Source: Candidatus Woesearchaeota archaeon
GTDB taxonomy: Archaea; Nanobdellota; Nanobdellia; SCGC-AAA011-G17; JACQNH01
DNA: 46,609 nt
Direction: 5' to 3'
Assembly (NCBI GenBank): GCA_023246445.1
Contig: JAHFIJ010000006.1
Span: 1-46,609, forward strand
In this document: positions 8,841 through 17,696 of the stretch, piece after piece
How positions within the stretch are numbered: position 1 is the first letter of the stretch
Layout of the letters: each line of letters starts with the position of its first letter
Notes under the pieces: generated by a model
Told to the model about the DNA's origin: nothing
Databases searched by the model: none
Seen by the model: the letters and a program-made list of their open reading frames with translations, nothing else
Position numbers and translations under genes: made by a program

Positions 8841-10121
8841 ATGTTAGATATTAAATTTGTAGTGGAAAATCATGAACTTGTAAACAGGGATATAAAGAAA
8901 AGAGGTAAGGAATACAAACTTGATAATCTGAAAGCAATACTGGATTTTTACCCAAAATGGAAAAAAATTAAGCAGGATTTAGATGATTTGAGAAATAAAA
9001 GGAATATAATCTCAGAAAACATTAATAAGTTAAAAAAAGAAGGAAAAGACATTAAGGGATTAGTAACAGAGATAAAAGAGCTTCCAGAAAGAATTAAGCT
9101 TTTAGATCTGGAAGAAGTGGACTTAAGAGTCAAATTGCACGAAAATCTAAGAGGTATTCCAAACATATTGCATTCTTCTGTAAAAAAAGGCAAAGACTCT
9201 GCAGAAAACACAGTAGCTAAGAAATTTGGCAAGATTTCAAAACCAAAATTCAGATTATTAAACCATATAGAATTAATAGAAAAAAACAACTGGGCGGATT
9301 TTGAAGCAGCAGCAAAAGTTGCAGGTCGTGGGTTTTATTATCTTAAGAATGATTTAGCTCTTCTCAATCAGGCGTTAATAAGATTTACAATTGATTTTAT
9401 GTTGAAGAAAGGCTACACTTACATTGAAACGCCCCTAATGATCTACAGAGATGTATTGGATGCCGCCATGAACTCAGAAGAATTTGAAAAAAGCATTTAC
9501 TCTTTAAAAAATGATAATTTGAATATGATAGGCACAAGCGAACATTCTCTCTTAGGTATGCATAAAGGAGATGTCTTAAGTGAAAAAGATATTCCTAAAA
9601 AATATTTCTCCTATAGCATGTGTTTCAGGAGAGAAATTGGTTCCCACGGCATTAACGAGAAAGGATTATGGCGGACTCACCAGTTTAATAAAATAGAGCA
9701 GTTTATTTTTTGTAAGCCGGAAGATTCCTATAAATACTACGCAGAGCTTTTAAAAAATACAGAAGAAATATTCAGGAAGCTTAAAATACCTTACAGGGTT
9801 CTTGAGATGTGCTCAGGCGATACTGCGGATTGGAAAGCTAAAACCTGTGATGTAGAAGCATATAGGCCTACTTTAAAACAGTATGGTGAGGTTGGTTCTT
9901 TAACAAATTGCACAGACTATCAATCAAGAGACTTAAACATAAGATATGTAAATAAGAAAGGAGAGCAAAGAGTGTTGCATACATTAAATAATACTGCTGT
10001 TGCAACCTCAAGAGTCATGGTAGCGATATTAGAAAACTATCAGCAAAAAGATGGCACTGTAAAAGTCCCCAAAGTCTTAATGCCTTACATGCACGGCAGG
10101 AAAATTATCGGTAAAAAGTAA
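8841..10121 (+). CDS. serS: Seryl-tRNA synthetase (start at 8841, MLDIKFVVENHELVNRDIKKRG)
   Basis: Class II motifs: YTYIETPLMI, YSMCFRREIGSHG..KGLWRTHQFNKIEQF, TVATSRVMVAILENYQ region. Confidence 0.95.
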   Translation: MLDIKFVVENHELVNRDIKKRGKEYKLDNLKAILDFYPKWKKIKQDLDDLRNKRNIISENINKLKKEGKDIKGLVTEIKELPERIKLLDLEEVDLRVKLHENLRGIPNILHSSVKKGKDSAENTVAKKFGKISKPKFRLLNHIELIEKNNWADFEAAAKVAGRGFYYLKNDLALLNQALIRFTIDFMLKKGYTYIETPLMIYRDVLDAAMNSEEFEKSIYSLKNDNLNMIGTSEHSLLGMHKGDVLSEKDIPKKYFSYSMCFRREIGSHGINEKGLWRTHQFNKIEQFIFCKPEDSYKYYAELLKNTEEIFRKLKIPYRVLEMCSGDTADWKAKTCDVEAYRPTLKQYGEVGSLTNCTDYQSRDLNIRYVNKKGEQRVLHTLNNTAVATSRVMVAILENYQQKDGTVKVPKVLMPYMHGRKIIGKK

Positions 10122-10217
10122 AATCTATGTTCTTTTAATAAACTTTACAGAATTTTTAACATTTTTTACATAAATCATACAGTAAGTTATTTTAATAGGT
10201 AATTGCTTTGAATTTAC

Positions 10218-10841
10218 ATGAAAACAGGCTGTTCAGAATTAGATGAATTAATACAAAAAGTTAACCAACAAATTACTATAATCTATGGCCCTGCTTCTGC
10301 AGGTAAAACAACTTTAGTTAAATTATATTCAATACAATTCTTAAAAGAAAACAAGAAAGTTTTATTTATTGATACAGAACAAGGTTTCTCTTTTGAAAGA
10401 TTTTTACAATTAACTCAAAACAATAAAGATCTTCTTAAAAACTTAATAATTTTAAAGCCTAAAAGCTTTTATGAGCAATACAGGACAATACAAAGCCTGG
10501 AAAAAACATTTAACAGTTTCAGTTTAATAATTATAGATACAATTGGAATATTTTACAGAAAAGAATTAAAGAAAAATCAATACTTAGCGAATAAAATTCT
10601 AGACAAGCAGTTTCAGATTCTAAAAGAAATCTCTAAGACAATTCCGGTTTTAATAACAAATCAGGTCTATACAAATCTTGATGATAAAAAAATTAGTAAT
10701 GTTGGTGGTGAAATGGTAAAAAACTGGTGTAATTGTTTAATACAGTTAAAAATAAAGCCAAGAAGAATTAAAATTGAAAAGCCGTTTGAGTTTGAATCTA
10801 AAATGGGTATAGAAGAGAGCGGAATTAAATTACTACAATAG
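10218..10841 (+). CDS. radB: RecA-superfamily ATPase, RadB-like
   Basis: GCSELDELI...ITIIYGPASAGKTTL, VLFIDTEQGFS, LIIIDTIGIFYR, VLITNQVY. Confidence 0.75.
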   Translation: MKTGCSELDELIQKVNQQITIIYGPASAGKTTLVKLYSIQFLKENKKVLFIDTEQGFSFERFLQLTQNNKDLLKNLIILKPKSFYEQYRTIQSLEKTFNSFSLIIIDTIGIFYRKELKKNQYLANKILDKQFQILKEISKTIPVLITNQVYTNLDDKKISNVGGEMVKNWCNCLIQLKIKPRRIKIEKPFEFESKMGIEESGIKLLQ

Positions 10842-10902
10842 GCGTCAATAACTGCAGTAAGTATAATCGCCATGATACTTTAAAAGCGTTTGATCAAATA
10901 TA

Positions 10903-10943
10903 TTAATTTAAAAGTAGTAACAAAAGCGAAAGGTTTATAAACC
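10903..10943 (+). promoter_or_regulatory. Promoter element with BRE/TATA-like box, copy 1
   Basis: ttaatttaaaagtagtaacaaaagcgaaaggtttataaacc; 40/41 identical to 16742-16782. Confidence 0.75.
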
Positions 10944-10978
10944 TTTCAAATCTAATAAATCTAAGAGGATAAACAAAA

Positions 10979-11872
10979 ATGCCACAAGATAATGATTTAA
11001 TAAAATTCCCAAGAACGGTAACAGTAATGCAGGTAGCTAAAGCATTTCCAGTTTTAGATGGTGAATATAGAATTCCTCATTCTTTAACACAAGCTCAACA
11101 ATATGCAGGTAAAGAAGGGTTTGTATTTACATCTGAAGATCTAATACGGGCAAGAATAGACTTAGTTAAAACTCAGGGAAAAAAAGCCACAAACCATCCA
11201 TTTTTGGATAAATGGTATACAGTATTAACAGAAGAATGCAGAATAGGAAACGATATTTTAGTATTCCAGGGTGGTTTTGTCTTTAATGAGCCTAAAAGAA
11301 TAAAACAAGCATTAGATAAAGGTTTAGTTGAAGGTGCAGGAAAATATATGGGTGGGGGAATAACATTATTAAAAGAAGGAATAGGAAAAGGAAGAATACC
11401 AGATACAAATATCCAAGTTATCAACTATGTGGATTTTAAAAAACTTTCAGAAAAAGACATTTTAGGATTACTAAAACACTATGGTGTAGTTCTTTCTATT
11501 AAAGAAGCAACTCAATTATCATCTGGTTATCACGATTTAAGCTCTTTAGTTAGAAATCCTTTATTTACAGTTAGATCGGGTGGTATTGAACAGGCTAATG
11601 AACATGTAGAAACACTTAGCAAACTAGGAGCTGAATCTTTTGGAAACTATCATAATTTTATAGATGGGGCGGGGCGTTTGCTTTATGTCCGCTACAACTT
11701 CAACGGCGGTTTCGGTTGCTACAGCCATCTTGACGGCGATGCTCGTTTCGTCGGGGTAGATCAAAGCGCCGAAGGCGCTAGTCCAGAAATTTTACCAGTT
11801 AAACCAGATATAACTATGGAAATAGCAGCCTTAAGAGAATTAGCTTCGAATTTAGAAGCTCTTTGTAAATAG
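10979..11872 (+). CDS. DGR target (variable) protein 1
   Basis: Contains VR (11672-11759) encoding GRLLYVRYNFNGGFGCYSHLDGDARFVGV, paired with adjacent TR and RT. Confidence 0.9.
   Translation: MPQDNDLIKFPRTVTVMQVAKAFPVLDGEYRIPHSLTQAQQYAGKEGFVFTSEDLIRARIDLVKTQGKKATNHPFLDKWYTVLTEECRIGNDILVFQGGFVFNEPKRIKQALDKGLVEGAGKYMGGGITLLKEGIGKGRIPDTNIQVINYVDFKKLSEKDILGLLKHYGVVLSIKEATQLSSGYHDLSSLVRNPLFTVRSGGIEQANEHVETLSKLGAESFGNYHNFIDGAGRLLYVRYNFNGGFGCYSHLDGDARFVGVDQSAEGASPEILPVKPDITMEIAALRELASNLEALCK
11672..11759 (+). repeat. DGR variable repeat (VR1)
   Basis: 88-nt ungapped alignment to TR 12059-12146; 16 mismatches, 14 at TR adenines. Confidence 0.93.
11765..11779 (+). promoter_or_regulatory. GC-rich hairpin/cruciform just 3' of VR
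   Basis: AGCGCC-GAA-GGCGCT perfect 6-bp stem with 3-nt loop in an AT-rich genome; located 5 bp after VR. Confidence 0.75.
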
Positions 11873-12058
11873 CTTTTTAAATTAAGAGGTTTTATTTCTT
11901 TTTGTCTTGGCATTAACCCAAAGAAATTTAGGTTATATGTTGGGGCTACATGCTCTTTTATCATGGCATTCCCGGGCTATAAAATACAACTGTAACACTT
12001 AGTAGGAAACGAAAAGCTGAAGCAGTGGTGAAGTGAAGGTAAAAGAGCTACAGTGTGC

Positions 12059-12146
12059 GGGCGTTTGCTTTATGTCAACAACAACTTCAACAACGGATTC
12101 AGTGGCAGCAGCCATCTTGACAACAATGCTCGTTTCGTCGGAATAA
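12059..12146 (+). repeat. DGR template repeat (TR)
   Basis: gggcgtttgctttatgtcaacaacaacttcaacaacggattcagtggcagcagccatcttgacaacaatgctcgtttcgtcggaataa; AAC-rich; immediately upstream of RT. Confidence 0.93.
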
Positions 12147-12169
12147 CCCCCACATGTCAAGACGTTAAA

Positions 12170-13255
12170 ATGAAAACCTTCAAAAACCTCTGGAATAAAT
12201 TTTGTTCTATGAGAAATTTAGAAATTGCTTATAAAAAAGCAAGAAAAAATAAAACTAAAAAATCTTATGTAATTAAATTTAAAAAGAACCTAAAGGATAA
12301 TTTATTGCAGTTAAGAATGGAGCTTTTGCTTCTTGCTTATAAGCCTAAACCATTAAAGACGTTTATTATAAGAGACCCAAAAACAAGAAAAATATCAAAA
12401 TCAGACTTCAGAGACAGAATAATCCATCATGCTTTGGTCAATATCCTAGAACTATTTTTTGATAAGTCATTTATTTTCGATTCTTATGCAAACAGAAAAG
12501 GCAAAGGCACATTAAAAGCAATACAAAGATTTGATTTTTTTAAGAGAAAAATCTCGAAAAATAACGACATAATAGTGCATACATTGAAAGCAGATATTAA
12601 GCACTATTTTGAAAATGTAAATCACGAAATTTTGTTGGGGATAATAGGAAGAAAAACAAAAGATGAAAAAGTCATATTGTTAATAAAACAAATATTAAAT
12701 AACTTTAATTCAGAAATAAAAGGAAAAGGAATGCCATTAGGCAATCTAACATCTCAGTTTTTTGCAAATGTATATCTAAATGAATTAGACCAATTTATTA
12801 AACACAAATTAAAAATAAAATATTATCTTCGTTATGTTGATGATTTTGTTATCTTACATGCTTCAAAGGAGAAAATAGAAAGAATAAAAAACACCATTAA
12901 TTATTTCTTAAGAACAAATTTAAAACTTGAACTACATCATGGAAAATCTAAAATAAAAAAATTAAATCAAGGAATTCAATTTTTAGGTTTCAGGATATTC
13001 TATTATCATAAATTATTAAAGAAAAACAATATAATAAAAATGAAAAGAAAATTACTCACTTTCAAGTTTCTTTTTGATGAAAACTTAATAGACTACGATG
13101 AAATTTATTCAAGCTTTGAAGGATGGCTAGCTTACACAATGCACGCAAATGCTTTCAAGTTAAGAATAAACCTAATTAAAGAATTTGAAACTAGATTTCT
13201 TAAAGAGATATCTTCAATAGAAGTAAACCGGTTAATTAAAATCTTAAAATATTAA
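12170..13255 (+). CDS. DGR-type reverse transcriptase (tracked start at 12053 runs through the TR; likely start ATG 12170)
   Basis: FIIRDPKTRKISKSDFRDRIIHHALVNILELFFDKSFIFDSYANRKGKGTLKAIQRFD, ADIKHYFENVNHEILL, GKGMPLGNLTSQFFANVYLNELDQF, YLRYVDDFVILH, QGIQFLGFRIF. Confidence 0.95.
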   Translation: MKTFKNLWNKFCSMRNLEIAYKKARKNKTKKSYVIKFKKNLKDNLLQLRMELLLLAYKPKPLKTFIIRDPKTRKISKSDFRDRIIHHALVNILELFFDKSFIFDSYANRKGKGTLKAIQRFDFFKRKISKNNDIIVHTLKADIKHYFENVNHEILLGIIGRKTKDEKVILLIKQILNNFNSEIKGKGMPLGNLTSQFFANVYLNELDQFIKHKLKIKYYLRYVDDFVILHASKEKIERIKNTINYFLRTNLKLELHHGKSKIKKLNQGIQFLGFRIFYYHKLLKKNNIIKMKRKLLTFKFLFDENLIDYDEIYSSFEGWLAYTMHANAFKLRINLIKEFETRFLKEISSIEVNRLIKILKY

Positions 13256-13260
13256 ATTTC

Positions 13261-15441
13261 TTAATCTAGTTTAATCTGCTCTATATGTCTGCATTTAGGG
13301 TATTTAGGGCATGCTAAAAAGCTCCCATAAACAGATTTTCTAACAATTAATTCAGACTGGCATTTAGGGCATTTTTTCCCTTCATATTTTTTTAGAATTT
13401 CTTTAGGGATTTCCTTGCTTTTACATTCTTTATTTAAACAAGTCTCTCTTGGTCTTGTAGCTTTCTTAATAATCTTAATGATAGGATAATTGCAGATCTC
13501 ACATAATCTCTTCCCGGGCAATATAAGTGTATTTGAAGGCAAAGAAAAAGTAATTTTGCATTTTGGATAAGTATTGCAGGTAACAAATTTTCCAAATTTA
13601 CCTCTTCTTATAGTTAAATCCCCTTTCTTACATTCGGGGCACAAGCCTAAATTTTCCTGTTCATTTCTTGTTTCTATAACTGCTTTCAATAATTTCTTTC
13701 CTACTTTATCTTCATTGCTTTTAAAATTTTTCAAGACCTTTTTTAGAATTGTTTTAGCCTCATCAACTACTTCCTCTTTCTTCTTTTTGTTTTCTCTTAT
13801 CTGCTCTAATTCCTCTTCAAAATGTCTTGTTAATTGCTCTGACACTAATTCAGGAACATATTCTTCTAATGTATCGCAAACAGCTTCACCTATATCAGTA
13901 ACTTGAATAGATTTTTCTTGGATATACTGTCTTTGATATAAAGTATCTAAGATCAATGCCCTGGTGCTTTTCGTCCCTAAATTTTTCTCATCTAGTTCTT
14001 TGATAATAGAAGCAGGAGTAAATCTTTTTGGAGGCTGTGTTTCTTTAGCATATAATAAAATTTTTGGGTTTTTAACTTCCTCATTCTCTTTAACATCCGG
14101 TAATTCAATAGAATCGCTTTTAACAAAAGTATAAATCTCCATCCAGCCTTTCTCTAAAATTTTTGAACAGGAAAATGAAAACTGTTCTTTATTGCACCCA
14201 ATCTTAATGTTCATATTTTCTTTTTTAGCTTTGTCTCCAAAAGAGCTTAAAAATCTTCTAACAATCAAATCATAAACTTGGATCTCCCTACCTTTTAAAT
14301 TTTTAGGAATTTCCCCTGTTGGCACGCATGCTGGGTGAGCAGGATCAGATTTAGGGCCTTCGTTCGGTTTCAAATTATTTTTAGAAATTAATCTATCAAT
14401 AATCTTGGAATATTTTTCCTGTTTATTCAAATTACTTAATAATTTTTTAATGTTTAATGTAGCAGGAACTTTCTGGCTTGAAGTTCTTGGATATGTAATA
14501 TAACCACGAACATATAAACTTTGAGTAATCGCTAATGTTTGTTTGGGGGATATATTAAAATATTTATAAGCCTCTAATTGCAAAGAAGTTAAATCAAATG
14601 GAAATGGTGGATTTATTGTTATAATCTTTTTATCAATCTTCTCAACAATGGCTTTTTTATCTTTAGTATTTTTAATTACCTTATCAGCTTCTTTTTTATC
14701 CTTAAATCTACCTTTAACATGAAAGGCTTCTATTTGTGTTTTACTTAATAATCCTTTTAAAGAAATCTCCCAATAAGGTTCAGGTTTAAATTTTTTAATT
14801 TTTTTCTCTAAATCTGTTAATAATTTTAATGCAGGTCCTTGAACTCTTCCAGCCGACAATATCTTAAAAGTTCCAGCGCTTTTAACTGCTAAGGTTAAAG
14901 CTCTGCTTGAATTAACACCGTATAAAAAATCTAATTCATGTCTTGCTTCACCGGCATAAACCTGCTCCCAATCTAAATGCTTTGATACATTTTTATAAGA
15001 TTCCTGTAATTCTTCTTTGGTTAAGGAGCTAAATTTCATTCTTCTTGCATCTTTCTTTCTAAACACATATTCAACAATCTCTTTGCCTATAGTGCTTCCT
15101 TCCTCATCAAAGTCAGTGCACACAGTAAATTTATCTGCCCCTTTAGCTAATTCTTTTAAAGCATCAATAAATTCTTTTGTATTAATTGCCTCTTTATCCA
15201 CTAAGTATTTTTCCTTCCACTCATAATCAAAAACAGGATATTTCCACCCATTCCCATTTTTCTCTTTCAAAGAAAATAAATGCCCAACTGCACTTCCAAC
15301 TACAGCCTTCTCCCCATTAATTGCAATCTCATAATAAGGAACCTTTCCATGCATTAATTTTTTGGGTTTATTATCACTCAAGGATTCAGCAATTTTTTTG
15401 CATGCGATTGGTTTTTCAGCTACCAGTAGATCATATCCCAT
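13261..15441 (-). CDS. topA: DNA topoisomerase I, type IA, with C-terminal zinc ribbons
   Basis: CTDFDEEGSTIGKEI, SAGRVQGPALKLL, YVRGYITYPRTSSQKVP, C-terminal CxxC repeats. Confidence 0.93.
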   Translation of the reverse strand: MGYDLLVAEKPIACKKIAESLSDNKPKKLMHGKVPYYEIAINGEKAVVGSAVGHLFSLKEKNGNGWKYPVFDYEWKEKYLVDKEAINTKEFIDALKELAKGADKFTVCTDFDEEGSTIGKEIVEYVFRKKDARRMKFSSLTKEELQESYKNVSKHLDWEQVYAGEARHELDFLYGVNSSRALTLAVKSAGTFKILSAGRVQGPALKLLTDLEKKIKKFKPEPYWEISLKGLLSKTQIEAFHVKGRFKDKKEADKVIKNTKDKKAIVEKIDKKIITINPPFPFDLTSLQLEAYKYFNISPKQTLAITQSLYVRGYITYPRTSSQKVPATLNIKKLLSNLNKQEKYSKIIDRLISKNNLKPNEGPKSDPAHPACVPTGEIPKNLKGREIQVYDLIVRRFLSSFGDKAKKENMNIKIGCNKEQFSFSCSKILEKGWMEIYTFVKSDSIELPDVKENEEVKNPKILLYAKETQPPKRFTPASIIKELDEKNLGTKSTRALILDTLYQRQYIQEKSIQVTDIGEAVCDTLEEYVPELVSEQLTRHFEEELEQIRENKKKKEEVVDEAKTILKKVLKNFKSNEDKVGKKLLKAVIETRNEQENLGLCPECKKGDLTIRRGKFGKFVTCNTYPKCKITFSLPSNTLILPGKRLCEICNYPIIKIIKKATRPRETCLNKECKSKEIPKEILKKYEGKKCPKCQSELIVRKSVYGSFLACPKYPKCRHIEQIKLD

Positions 15442-15486
15442 AATATATAGTTTAAAAGAATAGTTTTAAAAATCTTCCTAAAAAAT

Positions 15487-16053
15487 TTACTTGCTTACTA
15501 TAAATGTATTTGATTCAATCTTTCTCCAGACATCAGTTTCTCCCCTGTCTAAATATTCAACTCCTACTTTATACACACCGCTTTCTAATTCTCTATTAAC
15601 TTTTTTTCCTTTACTGCAAACCTCTATCCCTAAATTAAACATTATTGGTATTGAAAAAGTGCTTTTTGTAGGGGCATCATAGTTATTCACTTTAGGCTCA
15701 CATTGCTTATCACATTCACAGGCTAATTTTGTAGCGCCATAATCTATAACAGAATCTCCCTCAAGCTTAAACAGGTTTATGCCTTCACCAATTCTAATCT
15801 TAGTATCTTTCTCATGATTATTTTTAAAAGTTAAATATAAGCCATTCCCGGCATTATATCTTTTTTTGTCAGTTTTTAATGCGAATATCTCTTCTTTTTC
15901 TTCAGCTTTTGGCTCATCTTTAATTTCGACTTTCAAATCAACTGCCTTCCCAACACCATTTGTTTCTTCAGCTATCTCAATAGTTTTGGATTTACAACTA
16001 ATTAATAAAAAGGCTACAACAAAAATCAAAATTAATATTTTCTTTTCCATCAA
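15487..16053 (-). CDS. Putative lipoprotein
   Basis: Signal peptide with lipobox-like LLISC: MEKKILILIFVVAFLLISCKSK. Confidence 0.6.
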   Translation of the reverse strand: MMEKKILILIFVVAFLLISCKSKTIEIAEETNGVGKAVDLKVEIKDEPKAEEKEEIFALKTDKKRYNAGNGLYLTFKNNHEKDTKIRIGEGINLFKLEGDSVIDYGATKLACECDKQCEPKVNNYDAPTKSTFSIPIMFNLGIEVCSKGKKVNRELESGVYKVGVEYLDRGETDVWRKIESNTFIVSK

Positions 16054-16102
16054 GAAGCTTTTATTAAAAATAGTTTATATTCTTTTCTAGTCTCTAAAAT
16101 AG

Positions 16103-16705
16103 CTATAATTTTATAACCTTTCCCTCTCTTCCAACATTTATAACTCTGGTATTCCCTATCTTTTCTTCCATCCCGGCAGCTTCATGCACATGGGAGCATA
16201 ATAAAATTTGAGGTTTAAACTTCTCAATAGCCTTTTGAACGCCAGAAGAACCTGGAAAATGAGCAGTTAATTTTTCCATTAAGCTTCCAACAGGATGAAC
16301 ATGAGTCACCATTATTTTAGTTTTAACACTTTTAACTCCTTCATGGCCTTTCTTTAAAGTATAGTAAATCTCTTTTTCGTTTAGTTGGAATAAGCCTATA
16401 TTTGCAGAGCCACATCCAAATAATCCAACATCTTCATATTTTAAAAAGCTTCCATGTAGATTCTTAACCCCATACAATTTAGCTAGAAAATCTGCAGTTG
16501 CATTTGTCTCATGATTACCCGGTATTAATGCCACCTTTTTATTGGCCTTTAAAAATGGTCCAATTAAGTTAGTGGTTGAACTCTCATGCATAGTTAAATC
16601 CCCGCATAAAATCACTAAATCTACATTTTCTTTCTCTGCTCTTGCAACTAGTTTTTTAACTAAGTGAATATCTCCATGTATATCCCCTGCAGCTAAGATT
16701 TTCAT
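16103..16705 (-). CDS. Calcineurin-like metallophosphoesterase
   Basis: AAGDIHGDIH, LCGDLT, PGNHE, THVHPVGS, CSHVHE. Confidence 0.9.
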   Translation of the reverse strand: MKILAAGDIHGDIHLVKKLVARAEKENVDLVILCGDLTMHESSTTNLIGPFLKANKKVALIPGNHETNATADFLAKLYGVKNLHGSFLKYEDVGLFGCGSANIGLFQLNEKEIYYTLKKGHEGVKSVKTKIMVTHVHPVGSLMEKLTAHFPGSSGVQKAIEKFKPQILLCSHVHEAAGMEEKIGNTRVINVGREGKVIKL

Positions 16706-16741
16706 ATTATTATTGCGGATTATATCTATTTAAACCTTTTC

Positions 16742-16782
16742 TTAATTTAAAAGTAGTAACAAATGCGAAAGGTTTATAAACC
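16742..16782 (+). promoter_or_regulatory. Promoter element copy 2 (shared with DGR target 1)
   Basis: ttaatttaaaagtagtaacaaatgcgaaaggtttataaacc; 40/41 identical to 10903-10943. Confidence 0.75.
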
Positions 16783-16802
16783 ATTAAACTTAACAAAGCT
16801 TT

Positions 16803-17696
16803 ATGCAAAAACAAAAAGTAACTTTAGAGTTTGTAGTTAAATCGAATCAAGTTAATGCCTTAACAGACTTAGCTAAGAACCTCTCAATATTAGGGGAATA
16901 TTCTTTAAACTTTAAAGTTGAAGAAGTTTTCCAACCTCAAAGATACATTAGTTTACCAGGAGAATTTTGTACTCCAAAAAATTATAATGGTATACATCCA
17001 GATATATCCTTTGCAGACTCAAGATTAGCAGTTTCACCAGAGGTTTTAAAAGCTGCAAAAGAATTAAAATTACAGGTAAGTAATAATGATCAAGGTTTTA
17101 TAGGTAATTTAACTTTTGATCAAACAGAAAAACTTTACAATAAACTTAAAACTCAAGGTTTATTTTTTCTTTCCCCTTGGTACTTTAATAGGGCTTTAAA
17201 TCGTTTAAATGAAGGTATAAGAGGAAGAAGAGAAGTTAAATACGAAGATGGAGAACCAGTAACAAAAGAAAGATTAATAGAAATAAAATCAGATATTATG
17301 GAAATAAGAGATCCTTGGAGAGCAATTTGGTTATGGGCTAGATTTCTAAGTGAAAATGGTAAATTAACTATAGCTCACCCAATTGTTCAAAAAAATGAAG
17401 AAATTAAAATTGTTACAGAAGATTTAGATAAAGATACATTAATGGTAGATAAAATACAAGGAATAGATTTAAGAGATTGGGTAAGTAATGGCTATACTTC
17501 TCAAGGTTTAGTAAAAAACACTATCAAAGAAGGAAGAGATTCTTCTTGGTATCCAAGAAACGGTCATGTGCCGAGGTTCAATGCCGATTCAGGTGGGGTC
17601 GGCTTCCTTTGCGGCGGGGGCCCTTCGGACTCGGGTTCCTCGCTCGGTATTTGGCCCGCCCGAATTTTCCATAGGAAACGAAGGTTAAAAAAATAG
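16803..17696 (+). CDS. Second putative DGR target protein (variable protein 2)
   Basis: AT-rich gene body ends in a sharply GC-rich segment (~17561-17665) encoding NGHVPRFNADSGGVGFLCGGGPSDSGSSLGIWPARIF, resembling C-terminal DGR VRs; promoter shared with target 1. Confidence 0.65.
   Translation: MQKQKVTLEFVVKSNQVNALTDLAKNLSILGEYSLNFKVEEVFQPQRYISLPGEFCTPKNYNGIHPDISFADSRLAVSPEVLKAAKELKLQVSNNDQGFIGNLTFDQTEKLYNKLKTQGLFFLSPWYFNRALNRLNEGIRGRREVKYEDGEPVTKERLIEIKSDIMEIRDPWRAIWLWARFLSENGKLTIAHPIVQKNEEIKIVTEDLDKDTLMVDKIQGIDLRDWVSNGYTSQGLVKNTIKEGRDSSWYPRNGHVPRFNADSGGVGFLCGGGPSDSGSSLGIWPARIFHRKRRLKK

Noticed and set aside
12053-12169. N-terminal extension of the RT as coding
   Set aside because: This stretch is the TR; the RT homology-like region starts at the ATG at 12170 (MKTFKNLWNKFCSMRNLEIAYKKARKN).
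10979-13255. Group II intron or retron interpretation of the RT
   Set aside because: No maturase/HNH domain or intron ribozyme structure noted, and the adenine-specific TR/VR pair is diagnostic for a DGR.
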